Source: Fen-999 sp964469455 (GTDB lineage: Bacteria; Pseudomonadota; Gammaproteobacteria; Burkholderiales; Rhodocyclaceae). Taken from it: a DNA stretch of 8,735 nt. A program made the position numbers and the translations under genes. The stretch's first letter is position 1; the number at the start of each line of letters is the position of its first letter. Where the stretch lies: positions 1 to 8,735 of the forward strand of contig CAYXZX010000119.1 of assembly GCA_964469455.1 (NCBI GenBank), read 5' to 3'. Shown one piece after another: positions 1-5,585 of the stretch. The notes beneath the pieces were generated by a model, which was not told where the DNA came from, ran no database searches, and worked only from the letters and a program-made list of their open reading frames with translations.

Positions 1-1439
1 AGGCCGCGGTCGGCCATGTCGGCCTGCGCCTGCTCGAAGCGCTGGCGCGCGGCGCCGTCGCGCGGGCCCGCGACGCCGCCATCGAGCCAGGCCGAACACA
101 ACGGCAGCACGGTTTCCGGCGCGCCCTTGCACCACAGGTGGCGGCTGCCCTGCCGGTCATGCGTGACGACCGACATGCGCCGGCGCTCGGCCTCGAACGG
201 AATCTCCGCGATGCGTTCCTCTTCGTCCCCGCCACCGGCGAACTGCCAGAGTGCGATTTCCATGGGATCGCCCGCCGGTTGGCCGGACAGGAACTTCAGG
301 CTGTGGCAATGCCGGGCGACGGCGCGCAGTTCGGCGTCGGCGGCCTTCGGCCAGCGTTCGGCAGCCAGCAGGTGGCGCTCGGCGACGTAGAGCTCGCGCA
401 CGGTCATGCGGTTCTCGGTGAGCGTGCCGGTCTTGTCGGTGAGGATCACCGTCGCGCTGCCCAGCGTCTCGACTGCGGGCAGGTGCCGCACCAGCGCGTT
501 GCGCCTGGCCATGCGCTGGGTGGCCATGGCGAGGGAGAGTGTCACGGTCGGCAGCAGGCCCTCCGGCACGTTGGCGACGATGATGCCGATGGCGAACATG
601 GCGTTCGCCCAAAACGGCAGGCCGATCAGGTGGCCGATGCCGAAGAAGACGATGCCCAGTCCGACGGCCAGCACCGCGACGATGCGCGAGACGCGCCGGA
701 TCTCCGCCTGCAGCGGTGATTCTGCCTCGCCGGCGGTCTGGGTGAGGTGGGCGATGCGGCCGAATTCCGTCCGCATGCCTGTGGCATAGGCGACGGCACG
801 GCATTCGCCGGACAGGATGGTGGTGCCGGCCAACAGCAGGTTGCGCGCCGCCAGCGGATCTTCGCCGGGATCGGGTTCGGCGCTTCGGGCCTTGGGCCGC
901 GACTCGCCGGTGAGCGTGGCTAGGTTGACGCGCAGGCCCCAGGCTTCGACGATGCGGCAGTCGGCCGGCACCAGGCTGCCTTCGGCCAGCAGCAGCAGGT
1001 CGCCGGGCACCACGTCGGCCGCCGGGCGCGTGATGATGCGGCCGTCGCGCAGGATCTGCACCTGCCGGGGCAGCAGTTCGCGCAAGGCGGCCAGTGCACG
1101 CTCGGCGCGATAGGTCTGCCAGAAGGAGAACAGGCCATTGACGACGATGACGCCGACGATGGCGATGCCGAGTTCCAGCATGCCGCTGCCCCGATCGAAA
1201 TGCTCGGCCACGAAGGCGAGAATGGCCGCCACCCAGAGCAGCAGCGCGAAGAAGTGCGTGAACTCCTTGGCCAAAGTCAGCCATGGTGACTCGCCGGCCA
1301 CGGCCTCGATGCGGTTGGGGCCATACTCCGATAGCCGCCGCGTCGCCTCGCGCGCGGATAATCCCGCCGTGCCGCTGCCCAGGCTGGCAGCCACCTCGGC
1401 GGCGGCGAGTTGTGCGATATTGATGCCCCTTGCTTCCAT
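1..1439 (-). CDS. P-type cation-transporting ATPase, P2-type (Na+,K+-ATPase-like), N-terminal part; runs off the left edge
   Basis: ATP-driven ion pump of the inner membrane. The 479 visible residues follow the P2-ATPase order: cation_ATPase_N domain (about 1-60), M1/M2 (about 63-107), actuator domain with TGES at 177-180, M3/M4 (about 252-305) with PEGLL at 292-296, phosphorylation motif DKTGT with acceptor Asp335, then the start of the nucleotide-binding domain with GDPME at 390-394 and KGAPE at 438-442. The hinge region and M5-M10 lie outside the window. The M4 segment (IIVANVPEGLL) and the RMARRNALVRHLPAVETLGS stretch before the DKTGT motif read like Na+,K+-ATPase alpha subunits (P2C) rather than SERCA (P2A, PEGLP). 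There is no N-terminal CxxC metal-binding domain and no CPC motif, so it is not a copper or zinc P1B pump. The substrate ion cannot be fixed from this part. I start at ATG 1439; a GTG directly before it (1442) is in frame. It is divergent from the DMT transporter with about 40 bases between them and shows no link to the RiPP genes. Confidence 0.9.
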   Translation of the reverse strand, partial: MEARGINIAQLAAAEVAASLGSGTAGLSAREATRRLSEYGPNRIEAVAGESPWLTLAKEFTHFFALLLWVAAILAFVAEHFDRGSGMLELGIAIVGVIVVNGLFSFWQTYRAERALAALRELLPRQVQILRDGRIITRPAADVVPGDLLLLAEGSLVPADCRIVEAWGLRVNLATLTGESRPKARSAEPDPGEDPLAARNLLLAGTTILSGECRAVAYATGMRTEFGRIAHLTQTAGEAESPLQAEIRRVSRIVAVLAVGLGIVFFGIGHLIGLPFWANAMFAIGIIVANVPEGLLPTVTLSLAMATQRMARRNALVRHLPAVETLGSATVILTDKTGTLTENRMTVRELYVAERHLLAAERWPKAADAELRAVARHCHSLKFLSGQPAGDPMEIALWQFAGGGDEEERIAEIPFEAERRRMSVVTHDRQGSRHLWCKGAPETVLPLCSAWLDGGVAGPRDGAARQRFEQAQADMADRG

Positions 1440-1479
1440 CACCGGTTCCCGTTCGGCTTGTCGGGGGGTTTGATTCAGT

Positions 1480-2379
1480 ATGGCACCAAATTTCTCCGGC
1501 GGAGTCGCGCTTGCCCTGCTGGCCGCTTTCGGGTTCTCGGCCAAGGCCATCCTGATCAAGCTGGCCTACGGTTACTCCGAGGCGGCGCCGGTCGGGGCGG
1601 TCACGCTGCTGGCGCTGCGCATGGCGTTCGCGCTGCCGGTGTTTCTCTGGATCGGCTTGCGTGAATCGCGCAACGCCACCCCGCTGGCGCGACGCGACTG
1701 GGCCGCCATTGTGGCACTGGGCCTGCTCGGCTACTACGGCGCCAGCATCCTCGACTTCCTGGGCTTGCAGTACATCACGGCGGGGCTGGAACGACTGATC
1801 CTGTTCACCTATCCGACGCTGACGCTGCTGCTCGGTGCCTTGTTGTATGGACAGGCGGTCGGACGCCGCGAATGGGGGGCCTTGGCCTTGTGCTACCTGG
1901 GCATCGGCGCGGCGTTCGCGCATGACCTGAATCTGTCGGCCGAAACGTCGGTGGTCTGGATCGGTGCGGCGTTCGTTTTCGGTTCTTCGGTCTGCTACGC
2001 CTTGTACCTGGCGGGCAGCGGGCCGATGCTGGCGCGTGTTGGCGTGGCCCGCTTCACCGCGCTGGCCATGCTGGTCTCGACAGCGGCGACCCTGGTGCAC
2101 TTCCTCGCGACGGAGCCGCTGTCGGCGCTTGTGCAGCCGCTCCCCATCTACGGCTACGGCCTGGCGATGGCGCTGCTATCCACCGTCGTTCCGGTATTTG
2201 CCCAGTCGGCGGCGATCCGCCGCATCGGCAGCGGCCGCGCGGCGCTGATCGGCACCAGTGGCCCGCTGCTGACCATCGTGCTGGGCTGGTGGCTGCTGGG
2301 CGAGAGGATTTCCGCCTGGCAGGTGGGCGGCATGGCGCTGGTGGTGGCGGGCGTCGTGCTGGTCAGCCGGCGACATTGA
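1480..2379 (+). CDS. EamA/DMT-family transporter, 10 predicted helices
   Basis: Inner-membrane carrier of the drug/metabolite transporter superfamily; such proteins usually export amino acids, nucleobases or other small metabolites, and the substrate is not evident here. The 299 residues are almost entirely hydrophobic helices forming two homologous EamA halves, about residues 8-140 and 158-296. The first half opens with a typical AAFGFSAKAILIKLAY segment and contains GLQYITAGLERLILFTYPTL, the usual EamA helix 4 pattern. The second ends with GTSGPLLTIVLGWWLLGERI and a closing VVAGVVLVSRR helix. The length matches the family. The start at ATG 1480 leaves the first helix intact; a G-run at about 1463-1468 is a distant, imperfect ribosome site. 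The 3' end converges on the DoxX gene, whose open frame continues about 200 bases antisense into this gene. It looks like an independent gene beside the RiPP operon. Confidence 0.9.
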   Translation: MAPNFSGGVALALLAAFGFSAKAILIKLAYGYSEAAPVGAVTLLALRMAFALPVFLWIGLRESRNATPLARRDWAAIVALGLLGYYGASILDFLGLQYITAGLERLILFTYPTLTLLLGALLYGQAVGRREWGALALCYLGIGAAFAHDLNLSAETSVVWIGAAFVFGSSVCYALYLAGSGPMLARVGVARFTALAMLVSTAATLVHFLATEPLSALVQPLPIYGYGLAMALLSTVVPVFAQSAAIRRIGSGRAALIGTSGPLLTIVLGWWLLGERISAWQVGGMALVVAGVVLVSRRH

Positions 2380-2877
2380 CTGCGCGCGGCCGAACAGACG
2401 GCGGCAAAGCGGGTAATCAAGACCGAGGCGGCCGCCGCCGAGCAGCATGAGCGGTAGCAGCATGCTGAGGAAAATGACGGGCAGCTTGAAGTTGCCGTGA
2501 CCCTTATCGGTAAGAGCATAGCCCATCGCTAGCTCGCCGAGCGACGACCAGGATTCCGGCCAATGCACGCTGGCGATGGCGACGAGGGTGAGCACGAACA
2601 GCGACGCCGAAAAGAAACGCACGCCGAATCCGAGCAAGAGTGCGATGGCGCCGATGAGTTCGAGCCAGGTGGCCATGTTCCAGCTGAAGGATGTCGGCAA
2701 CAGGTCGAACGGGAACGGAAAGCGGTCGGCGATATCGGCGAACCAGTTGTGACCGCGATACTTCTCCAGTCCGGACTCGAAATATTCCCAGCCAAGCACC
2801 AAGCGCAGACTGAGCAGGCCGAGCCAAAGTCCGGCCAGATTGAGTTGGGAGAGGCTACGTTGGATCAATGTGTTCAT
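2176..2877 (-). CDS. DoxX-family membrane protein, last gene of the MNIO RiPP operon (HvfD/GigT-like), with an unusual C-terminal tail
   Basis: Small inner-membrane protein of the DoxX superfamily, the usual fourth gene of bufferin/hvf/gig-type operons; its biochemical job there is not established, with roles in redox or in supplying the modification system proposed. The core is residues 1-166 with four predicted helices (about 15-34, 71-87, 89-104, 132-150), including WLELIGAIALLLGFGVRF, a typical DoxX helix 2 segment. The ATG at 2877 overlaps the stop of the preceding DUF2063 gene in an ATGA, showing operon translation. The oddity is the end: the frame continues 67 residues past the point where the convergent transporter stops (Ser167 lies opposite that stop codon). 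This tail is His/Ala/Gln/Arg-rich, unlike DoxX, and is purely antisense to the transporter. A -1 shift would end the protein at about 2363. The core call is firm; the natural C-terminus is not. Confidence 0.82.
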   Translation of the reverse strand: MNTLIQRSLSQLNLAGLWLGLLSLRLVLGWEYFESGLEKYRGHNWFADIADRFPFPFDLLPTSFSWNMATWLELIGAIALLLGFGVRFFSASLFVLTLVAIASVHWPESWSSLGELAMGYALTDKGHGNFKLPVIFLSMLLPLMLLGGGRLGLDYPLCRRLFGRAQSMSPADQHDARHHQRHAAHLPGGNPLAQQPPAQHDGQQRATGADQRRAAAADAADRRRLGKYRNDGG

Positions 2878-3623
2878 GGTCGCGTTCCCAGAATGGCGCC
2901 CATGCCGTGCAGTTCGGCAAGCACGGCCGCGCCGTGTGCGAATACGGCCTGTGCTGATGGATGGCCGAGCGCGCAGGCAACGCTCTGGCAGCATTCGATT
3001 CCCGTAAGCCTTCCTTCGGCGAGCACGGCCAGCAGACGCTCGGTGACGGGGTTGATCTCGGCAAAGCGCACGTGCTCGCCGTCGCGATAGACGATGAGCT
3101 GCGTTGGTTGCCGCTTGCGCGGCCGATAGCCGGCGCCGATGCGGTGCACCGGCCAGTCGTAGCTCAGTCGGCGCAAGGTCGGACTTACGATCGGCACGCC
3201 CGCCATCAGGTCGCCGGTCGGACTGTGTGCCGGTTCGGGGGCGTCGCAGGTGTCGACCGCCAGTTCGATCCACTCATAATGGGCAAGCTGGCGGAACCAT
3301 GCGGGCAGTCGCTGGCGCGCGTGCTCGAGATAGTGCACGAACTCGGCGGGGATTCCACGGAACCAGGGCGTATGGCTGCGCCAGTCGCGGAAGAAGGCGC
3401 GATTCAGTCGTCTCCAGCGACGGCTGCCGATCAGCGTGCGGCAGACCGGAAAGCAGGCGTCGAGGAAGCCGGTGATGTTGTTGAACAGCAGCTCCTCGTA
3501 GACGGTCATGCGCCGCACCGGCACGCCGGCGGGACGTGGCGCCGTGCGGGGATCGCGGCAGCGGCGGGCGAAGGCAGCCTGAAATGCCTGGAACGTCGGC
3601 ATGATCGGCGAGGGTGAATTCAT
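2874..3623 (-). CDS. DUF2063 partner protein of the MNIO RiPP enzyme (HvfC/BufC-like)
   Basis: Partner subunit of the MNIO enzyme. In characterised systems (MbnC, HvfC, BufC) this protein binds the precursor and enzyme and is needed for cysteine modification. The 249 residues show the DUF2063 'putative DNA-binding domain' signature: FQAFQAAFARRCRDP at 11-25, RMTVYEELLFNNITGFLDACFPVCRTLIGSRRW at 38-70, then PWFRGIPAEFVHYLE at 86-100. A C-terminal alpha/beta part (about 145-249) carries LIVYRDGEHVRFAEINPVTERLL and probably acts as the recognition domain. The database name suggests DNA binding, but the operon context argues for a RiPP role. The ATG at 3623 overlaps the MNIO stop (ATGA) and is preceded by a perfect AGGAGG at 3629-3634 with 5-base spacing, which decides the start over the longer open frame reaching 3860. 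Its stop overlaps the DoxX start in the same way. Confidence 0.9.
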   Translation of the reverse strand: MNSPSPIMPTFQAFQAAFARRCRDPRTAPRPAGVPVRRMTVYEELLFNNITGFLDACFPVCRTLIGSRRWRRLNRAFFRDWRSHTPWFRGIPAEFVHYLEHARQRLPAWFRQLAHYEWIELAVDTCDAPEPAHSPTGDLMAGVPIVSPTLRRLSYDWPVHRIGAGYRPRKRQPTQLIVYRDGEHVRFAEINPVTERLLAVLAEGRLTGIECCQSVACALGHPSAQAVFAHGAAVLAELHGMGAILGTRP

Positions 3624-4462
3624 GCCGCCCTCCTGTTCTGCCGAAACGGCGCCTGCGAACGGGCAATCATGTCCATCTCCGGAATCAGCTCGGCGAGCCG
3701 GGGAATGTTGAAATCGCGTTCGAGGCAGGTCGGCACCGGACCGGTGCGACGATACGCTTCCGTCAGCAACTGCCAGACCGGATCGATGACTCCGGCGCCG
3801 TGCGTGTCGATGAGCAGTCCGTCGGGTTCGGCGTGGTGCCCAGCGACATGGATGTAGCATGTTCTTTCGAGGGGCAGGGCACTCATGAAGGCAGACGCAT
3901 CGAAGCCGAAGTTGCGACTATTGACGTAGATGTTGTTGACGTCGAGATGCAACAGGCAGTCCGCTTCCTTGATGATGGCGCTGATGAATTCAGCCTCGGT
4001 CATCTCCGCGCCGGGCGGAGCGACGTAGTAGGAGGCGTTTTCGACGCCGATGCGCATACCGAGGATATCTTGCGCCTGACTGATGCGGCGCGCCACCCAG
4101 CGCACGGCATCGCCGGTGCAGGGGATGGGCAGCAGATCGTAGAGCTGTCCTTCGTCCGCGCACCAGGACAGGTGTTCGGTATAGAGCGCCATGCCATGTT
4201 CATGCATGAAGCCGCGGACGCGCCGAAGCAGGTCTTCGTCGAGCGGCGCCGGCCCGCCGAGCGACAGCGACAGGCCGTGACAAGCGAACGGATGACGCTC
4301 GGTGAACTGGCGCAGCTGACGGGCCGAACGTCCGCCAATGCCGGCCCAGTTTTCCGGTGCCAGTTCGAAGAAGTCGATGGCGTCAGGTACTTTTCGTTCG
4401 AGTATCGGGATGAGTTCGCGGCGAAGGCCGAGGCCGGCGCCTTGGGGATGTCTCGGGTTCAT
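3620..4462 (-). CDS. MNIO-family (DUF692) multinuclear non-haem iron oxidase, RiPP maturase (HvfB/BufB/MbnB-like)
   Basis: Cytoplasmic TIM-barrel enzyme that uses an iron cluster and O2 to oxidise cysteine residues of a precursor peptide, giving copper-binding heterocycles in the studied members (methanobactin, bufferins, Haemophilus HvfA). The 280 residues match the family length. Candidate metal or catalytic residues lie in typical motifs: FFELAPENW (Glu37), CHGLSLSLGG (His62), TEHLSW (His97), GVENASYY (Glu141-Asn142), LLHLDVNNIYVNS (Asp174, Asn176), YIHVAGHH (His205, His209), LLIDTHG (Asp219, His221) and CLERD (Glu248). I start at ATG 4462 because a GGAG (4470-4473) sits 7 bases upstream. 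A GTG at 4489 is in frame but lies inside a strong hairpin and has no ribosome site. The gene follows the precursor by 54 bases and overlaps the DUF2063 gene by 4, the conserved order of these operons. It should modify the six-cysteine peptide encoded at 4517-4846. Confidence 0.94.
   Translation of the reverse strand: MNPRHPQGAGLGLRRELIPILERKVPDAIDFFELAPENWAGIGGRSARQLRQFTERHPFACHGLSLSLGGPAPLDEDLLRRVRGFMHEHGMALYTEHLSWCADEGQLYDLLPIPCTGDAVRWVARRISQAQDILGMRIGVENASYYVAPPGAEMTEAEFISAIIKEADCLLHLDVNNIYVNSRNFGFDASAFMSALPLERTCYIHVAGHHAEPDGLLIDTHGAGVIDPVWQLLTEAYRRTGPVPTCLERDFNIPRLAELIPEMDMIARSQAPFRQNRRAA
3629..3634 (-). promoter_or_regulatory. Strong ribosome binding site for the DUF2063 gene
   Basis: Reads AGGAGG on the minus strand, 5 bases before ATG 3623 and inside the last codons of the MNIO gene. 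A full Shine-Dalgarno sequence at an overlapping start suggests the partner protein is made at least in step with the enzyme, in keeping with an enzyme-partner complex. Confidence 0.75.
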
Positions 4463-4469
4463 GCGTAGG

Positions 4470-4473
4470 CTCC
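4470..4473 (-). promoter_or_regulatory. Ribosome binding site deciding the MNIO start
   Basis: GGAG on the minus strand, 7 bases before ATG 4462. It lies downstream of the alternative GTG at 4489, so it can only serve the internal ATG. It is just outside the hairpin at 4481-4505 and remains accessible when that folds. Confidence 0.65.
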
Positions 4474-4480
4474 AGTAACA

Positions 4481-4505
4481 CCGGGGCACGCCGATCGCGC
4501 CCCGG
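4481..4505 (-). promoter_or_regulatory. Intercistronic RNA hairpin between precursor and MNIO genes
   Basis: Perfect 7-base-pair inverted repeat CCGGGGC / GCCCCGG around an 11-base loop, lying in the 54-base gap after the precursor stop. All seven pairs are G-C, so it should fold stably in the transcript. No U-run follows, so it is not a standard intrinsic terminator. Such a structure could stall polymerase partly or protect the upstream mRNA from 3' decay, which would give far more precursor than enzyme, as a peptide substrate needs. The repeat is seen directly; the role is inferred. Confidence 0.6.
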
Positions 4506-4516
4506 CCGCGCGGTGA

Positions 4517-4846
4517 CTATTTCTTGTTGGCGCCGCAGCTGCCGTCGCCCATCTTCTTGTCGGCGCCGCAATTGCCTTCCTTCGCTTTCGTGTCCGCGCC
4601 GCATGAGCCATCCTTGGCCTTCTTGTCGACCCCGCACTTGGCTTCCTTGGCCTTTTTGTTGGCCCCGCACTTGGCTTCGCCGCACTTGCCGTCCTTCTGT
4701 TTGGTATCGGCTTCGGCGAGCTGATAGCCGGACCTGAGCGGCTGCAAGCCGAAAGGATTGTCGGCGGCACGCACGCCGGTAGACAGGATGGCGGTGACCG
4801 CCAATGTGGAACCGACGGCAGCGACGATGCGGGTAGTCTTCTTCAT
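4517..4846 (-). CDS. Sec-exported RiPP precursor peptide with tandem Cys-Gly repeats (HvfA/bufferin-like)
   Basis: Precursor substrate of the MNIO/DUF2063 enzymes, expected to be modified in the cytoplasm and exported to the periplasm to bind copper or a related metal. The 109 residues begin with a Sec signal peptide (MKKTTR, hydrophobic 7-23, likely cleavage after VRA at 27), then a linker with the family-typical LRSGYQLAEAD at 37-47. The core has six cysteines, Cys55, 60, 71, 82, 93 and 104, each followed by Gly; from Cys60 on they recur every 11 residues. The motifs are DGKCG, EAKCG, EAKCG, DGSCG, EGNCG and DGSCG, variants of the EGKCG motif of HvfA-type peptides. Between them are Lys-rich KKAK spacers. 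No other cysteine occurs. The start at ATG 4846 has GAGGA 8 bases upstream and gives an intact signal peptide. It is first in the operon, behind an ECF-type promoter and a roughly 75-base leader. Which cysteines are modified cannot be read from sequence. Confidence 0.92.
   Translation of the reverse strand: MKKTTRIVAAVGSTLAVTAILSTGVRAADNPFGLQPLRSGYQLAEADTKQKDGKCGEAKCGANKKAKEAKCGVDKKAKDGSCGADTKAKEGNCGADKKMGDGSCGANKK
4520..4669 (-). repeat. 33-base tandem coding repeat in the precursor core (four full units plus a partial one)
   Basis: Residues 60-103 are four 11-codon units (CGANKKAKEAK, CGVDKKAKDGS, CGADTKAKEGN, CGADKKMGDGS), followed by a partial unit CGANKK before the stop. The DNA units are clearly related but diverged, chiefly at third positions and in the two residues before Cys. 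This fits expansion by unit duplication followed by selection on the Cys-Gly and Lys positions. Confidence 0.88.
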
Positions 4847-4854
4847 GGTGATTG

Positions 4855-4859
4855 TCCTC
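4855..4859 (-). promoter_or_regulatory. Ribosome binding site of the precursor gene
   Basis: GAGGA on the minus strand, 8 bases before ATG 4846. It supports this start and the intact signal peptide. Confidence 0.6.
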
Positions 4860-4870
4860 GTGATTGGTTG

Positions 4871-4891
4871 TCATGGCATCGCCGGCTGCAT
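4871..4891 (-). other. Possible six-codon leader ORF in the precursor 5' UTR
   Basis: In the predicted leader an AAGGA lies 5 bases before an ATG that encodes MQPAMP and a stop. An inverted repeat CATCGC/GCGATG (4877-4882 with 4911-4916) brackets its ribosome site in a loop. The coding evidence is weak because the frame is so short. It is noted because the ribosome site is better than chance would lead one to expect and because it sits inside a predicted transcript leader. Confidence 0.25.
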
Positions 4892-4926
4892 GGCTTCCTT
4901 GCTTTTACCCGCGATGTACCGGCTAG

Positions 4927-4952
4927 TTCGTGTTGTCGTGGCATCCGGTTAC
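4927..4952 (-). promoter_or_regulatory. ECF (SigF-type) promoter of the RiPP operon
   Basis: On the minus strand GTAACC (-35, 4952-4947) is followed by exactly 16 bases and CGAA (-10, 4930-4927). This is the promoter type I recall for Caulobacter SigF, and the same element with the same spacing lies on the opposite strand before the sigma gene. The agreement extends to CTGTAACC-N15-ACGAA, 13 identical positions in the two copies. Transcription should begin at about 4919-4922, giving a leader of roughly 75 bases before the precursor ATG. Confidence 0.82.
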
Positions 4953-4996
4953 AGCCTCGGGCAGAATGTCGGCCAATTATTTTTTTACTGCCGCCT

Positions 4997-5022
4997 GTAA
5001 CCAAACCCGGTCCGCCAACGAA
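4997..5022 (+). promoter_or_regulatory. ECF (SigF-type) autoregulatory promoter of the sigma/anti-sigma operon
   Basis: GTAACC (-35, 4997-5002), exactly 16 bases, then CGAA (-10, 5019-5022). It is the mirror of the element at 4927-4952. Transcription should start about 6-9 bases past the -10, near 5028-5031, which is at the ATG at 5031. The element therefore overlaps the alternative upstream ATG at 5022, which could not be translated from this promoter. Autoregulation is usual for ECF factors. Confidence 0.82.
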
Positions 5023-5030
5023 TGGAGAAC

Positions 5031-5585
5031 ATGCAAGGCAAGGAAGCAACGGAAGACCGTCTGCGCCGGCTCCTGCTCCTGGCGCTTTCGGGCGACGCCG
5101 CGGCCTACCGCGAATTTCTCGATGCCTTGGGTGCGCACCTGCGCGCGTATTTCAGGCGGCGCCTGATGCAGGCGCCCGACGAGGCGGAGGATTTGGTGCA
5201 AGAGACCTTGCTGGCCATCCACAATCAGCGCCATACCTACGAGGCGGATCAGCCCTTGACGGCGTGGGTTCACGCCATTGCGCGCTACAAGCTGGTCGAC
5301 TGCCTGCGACGGCGCTCCAACCGCGATGCCCTGCACGAGCCGCTGGACGAGGAACTGGCCGTGTTCGCGCAATCCGAAACGGAAGCCGCGCAGGCGCGCC
5401 GGGATGTGCTGAAGCTGCTCGATCGCCTGCCGGAACGGCAGCGCTTGCCCATCCGTTACATGAAACTGGAGGGCATGTCCGTCGTCGAAGCCGCGCATGC
5501 GGCCAACATGTCAGAGTCGGCGGTCAAGGTCGGCGTGCACCGCGGCTTGAAGGCCTTGGCGGCGATGCTGGGAAAGGAATCATGA
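5031..5585 (+). CDS. ECF RNA polymerase sigma factor (SigF-like, paired with NrsF-type anti-sigma)
   Basis: Alternative sigma factor that directs RNA polymerase to metal/oxidative-stress promoters. Its 184 residues have only the two ECF domains: region 2 at about 24-96, with DEAEDLVQETLLAIH at 50-64 and TAWVHAIARYKLVDCLRRR at 77-95, and region 4 at about 124-177, with LDRLPERQRLPIRYMKLEGMS and the helix-turn-helix VVEAAHAANMSESAVKVGVHRGL. The stop overlaps the anti-sigma start (ATGA), a common layout for sigma/anti-sigma pairs. The frame also has an ATG at 5022 (187 residues), but that lies in the -10 element of the only promoter I can see. ATG 5031 has a close GGAG and would begin at or within a few bases of the transcript end. 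The likely targets are this operon and the divergent RiPP operon. An adjacent DUF1109 gene and a DUF692 operon in the same locus match the Caulobacter SigF-NrsF arrangement. Confidence 0.92.
   Translation: MQGKEATEDRLRRLLLLALSGDAAAYREFLDALGAHLRAYFRRRLMQAPDEAEDLVQETLLAIHNQRHTYEADQPLTAWVHAIARYKLVDCLRRRSNRDALHEPLDEELAVFAQSETEAAQARRDVLKLLDRLPERQRLPIRYMKLEGMSVVEAAHAANMSESAVKVGVHRGLKALAAMLGKES

Noticed and set aside
1..1439. Copper-exporting P1B ATPase partnering the metal-binding peptide
   Set aside because: It lacks a CPC motif and N-terminal metal-binding domains and has P2-type PEGLL and KGAPE motifs; it is also separated from the RiPP operon by an unrelated transporter.
1440..1479. Promoters in the 40-base divergent gap between the ATPase and the transporter
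   Set aside because: I could not find convincing -35/-10 pairs for either gene there; any promoters may overlap the coding ends.
157..2100. A 647-codon open frame on the minus strand covering the ATPase and transporter genes
   Set aside because: Its product is Arg/Gly/His/Gln-rich with no domain; it lies out of frame with the ATPase and antisense to the transporter, so it is a GC-rich shadow.
4463..4489. GTG 4489 as the MNIO start, adding nine residues
   Set aside because: It has no ribosome site and lies within the 4481-4505 hairpin, whereas ATG 4462 has GGAG at good spacing and begins at the usual family N-terminus.
4520..4669. 33-base repeats as a possible CRISPR array or minisatellite
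   Set aside because: Units are directly adjacent with no spacers and translate to a clean 11-residue protein repeat with a stop codon at the end.
4383..4874. A 163-codon minus-strand frame across the precursor gene
   Set aside because: It is out of frame with a precursor that has a signal peptide and regular Cys repeats. Its product has no recognisable domain and only mirrors the 33-base repeat.
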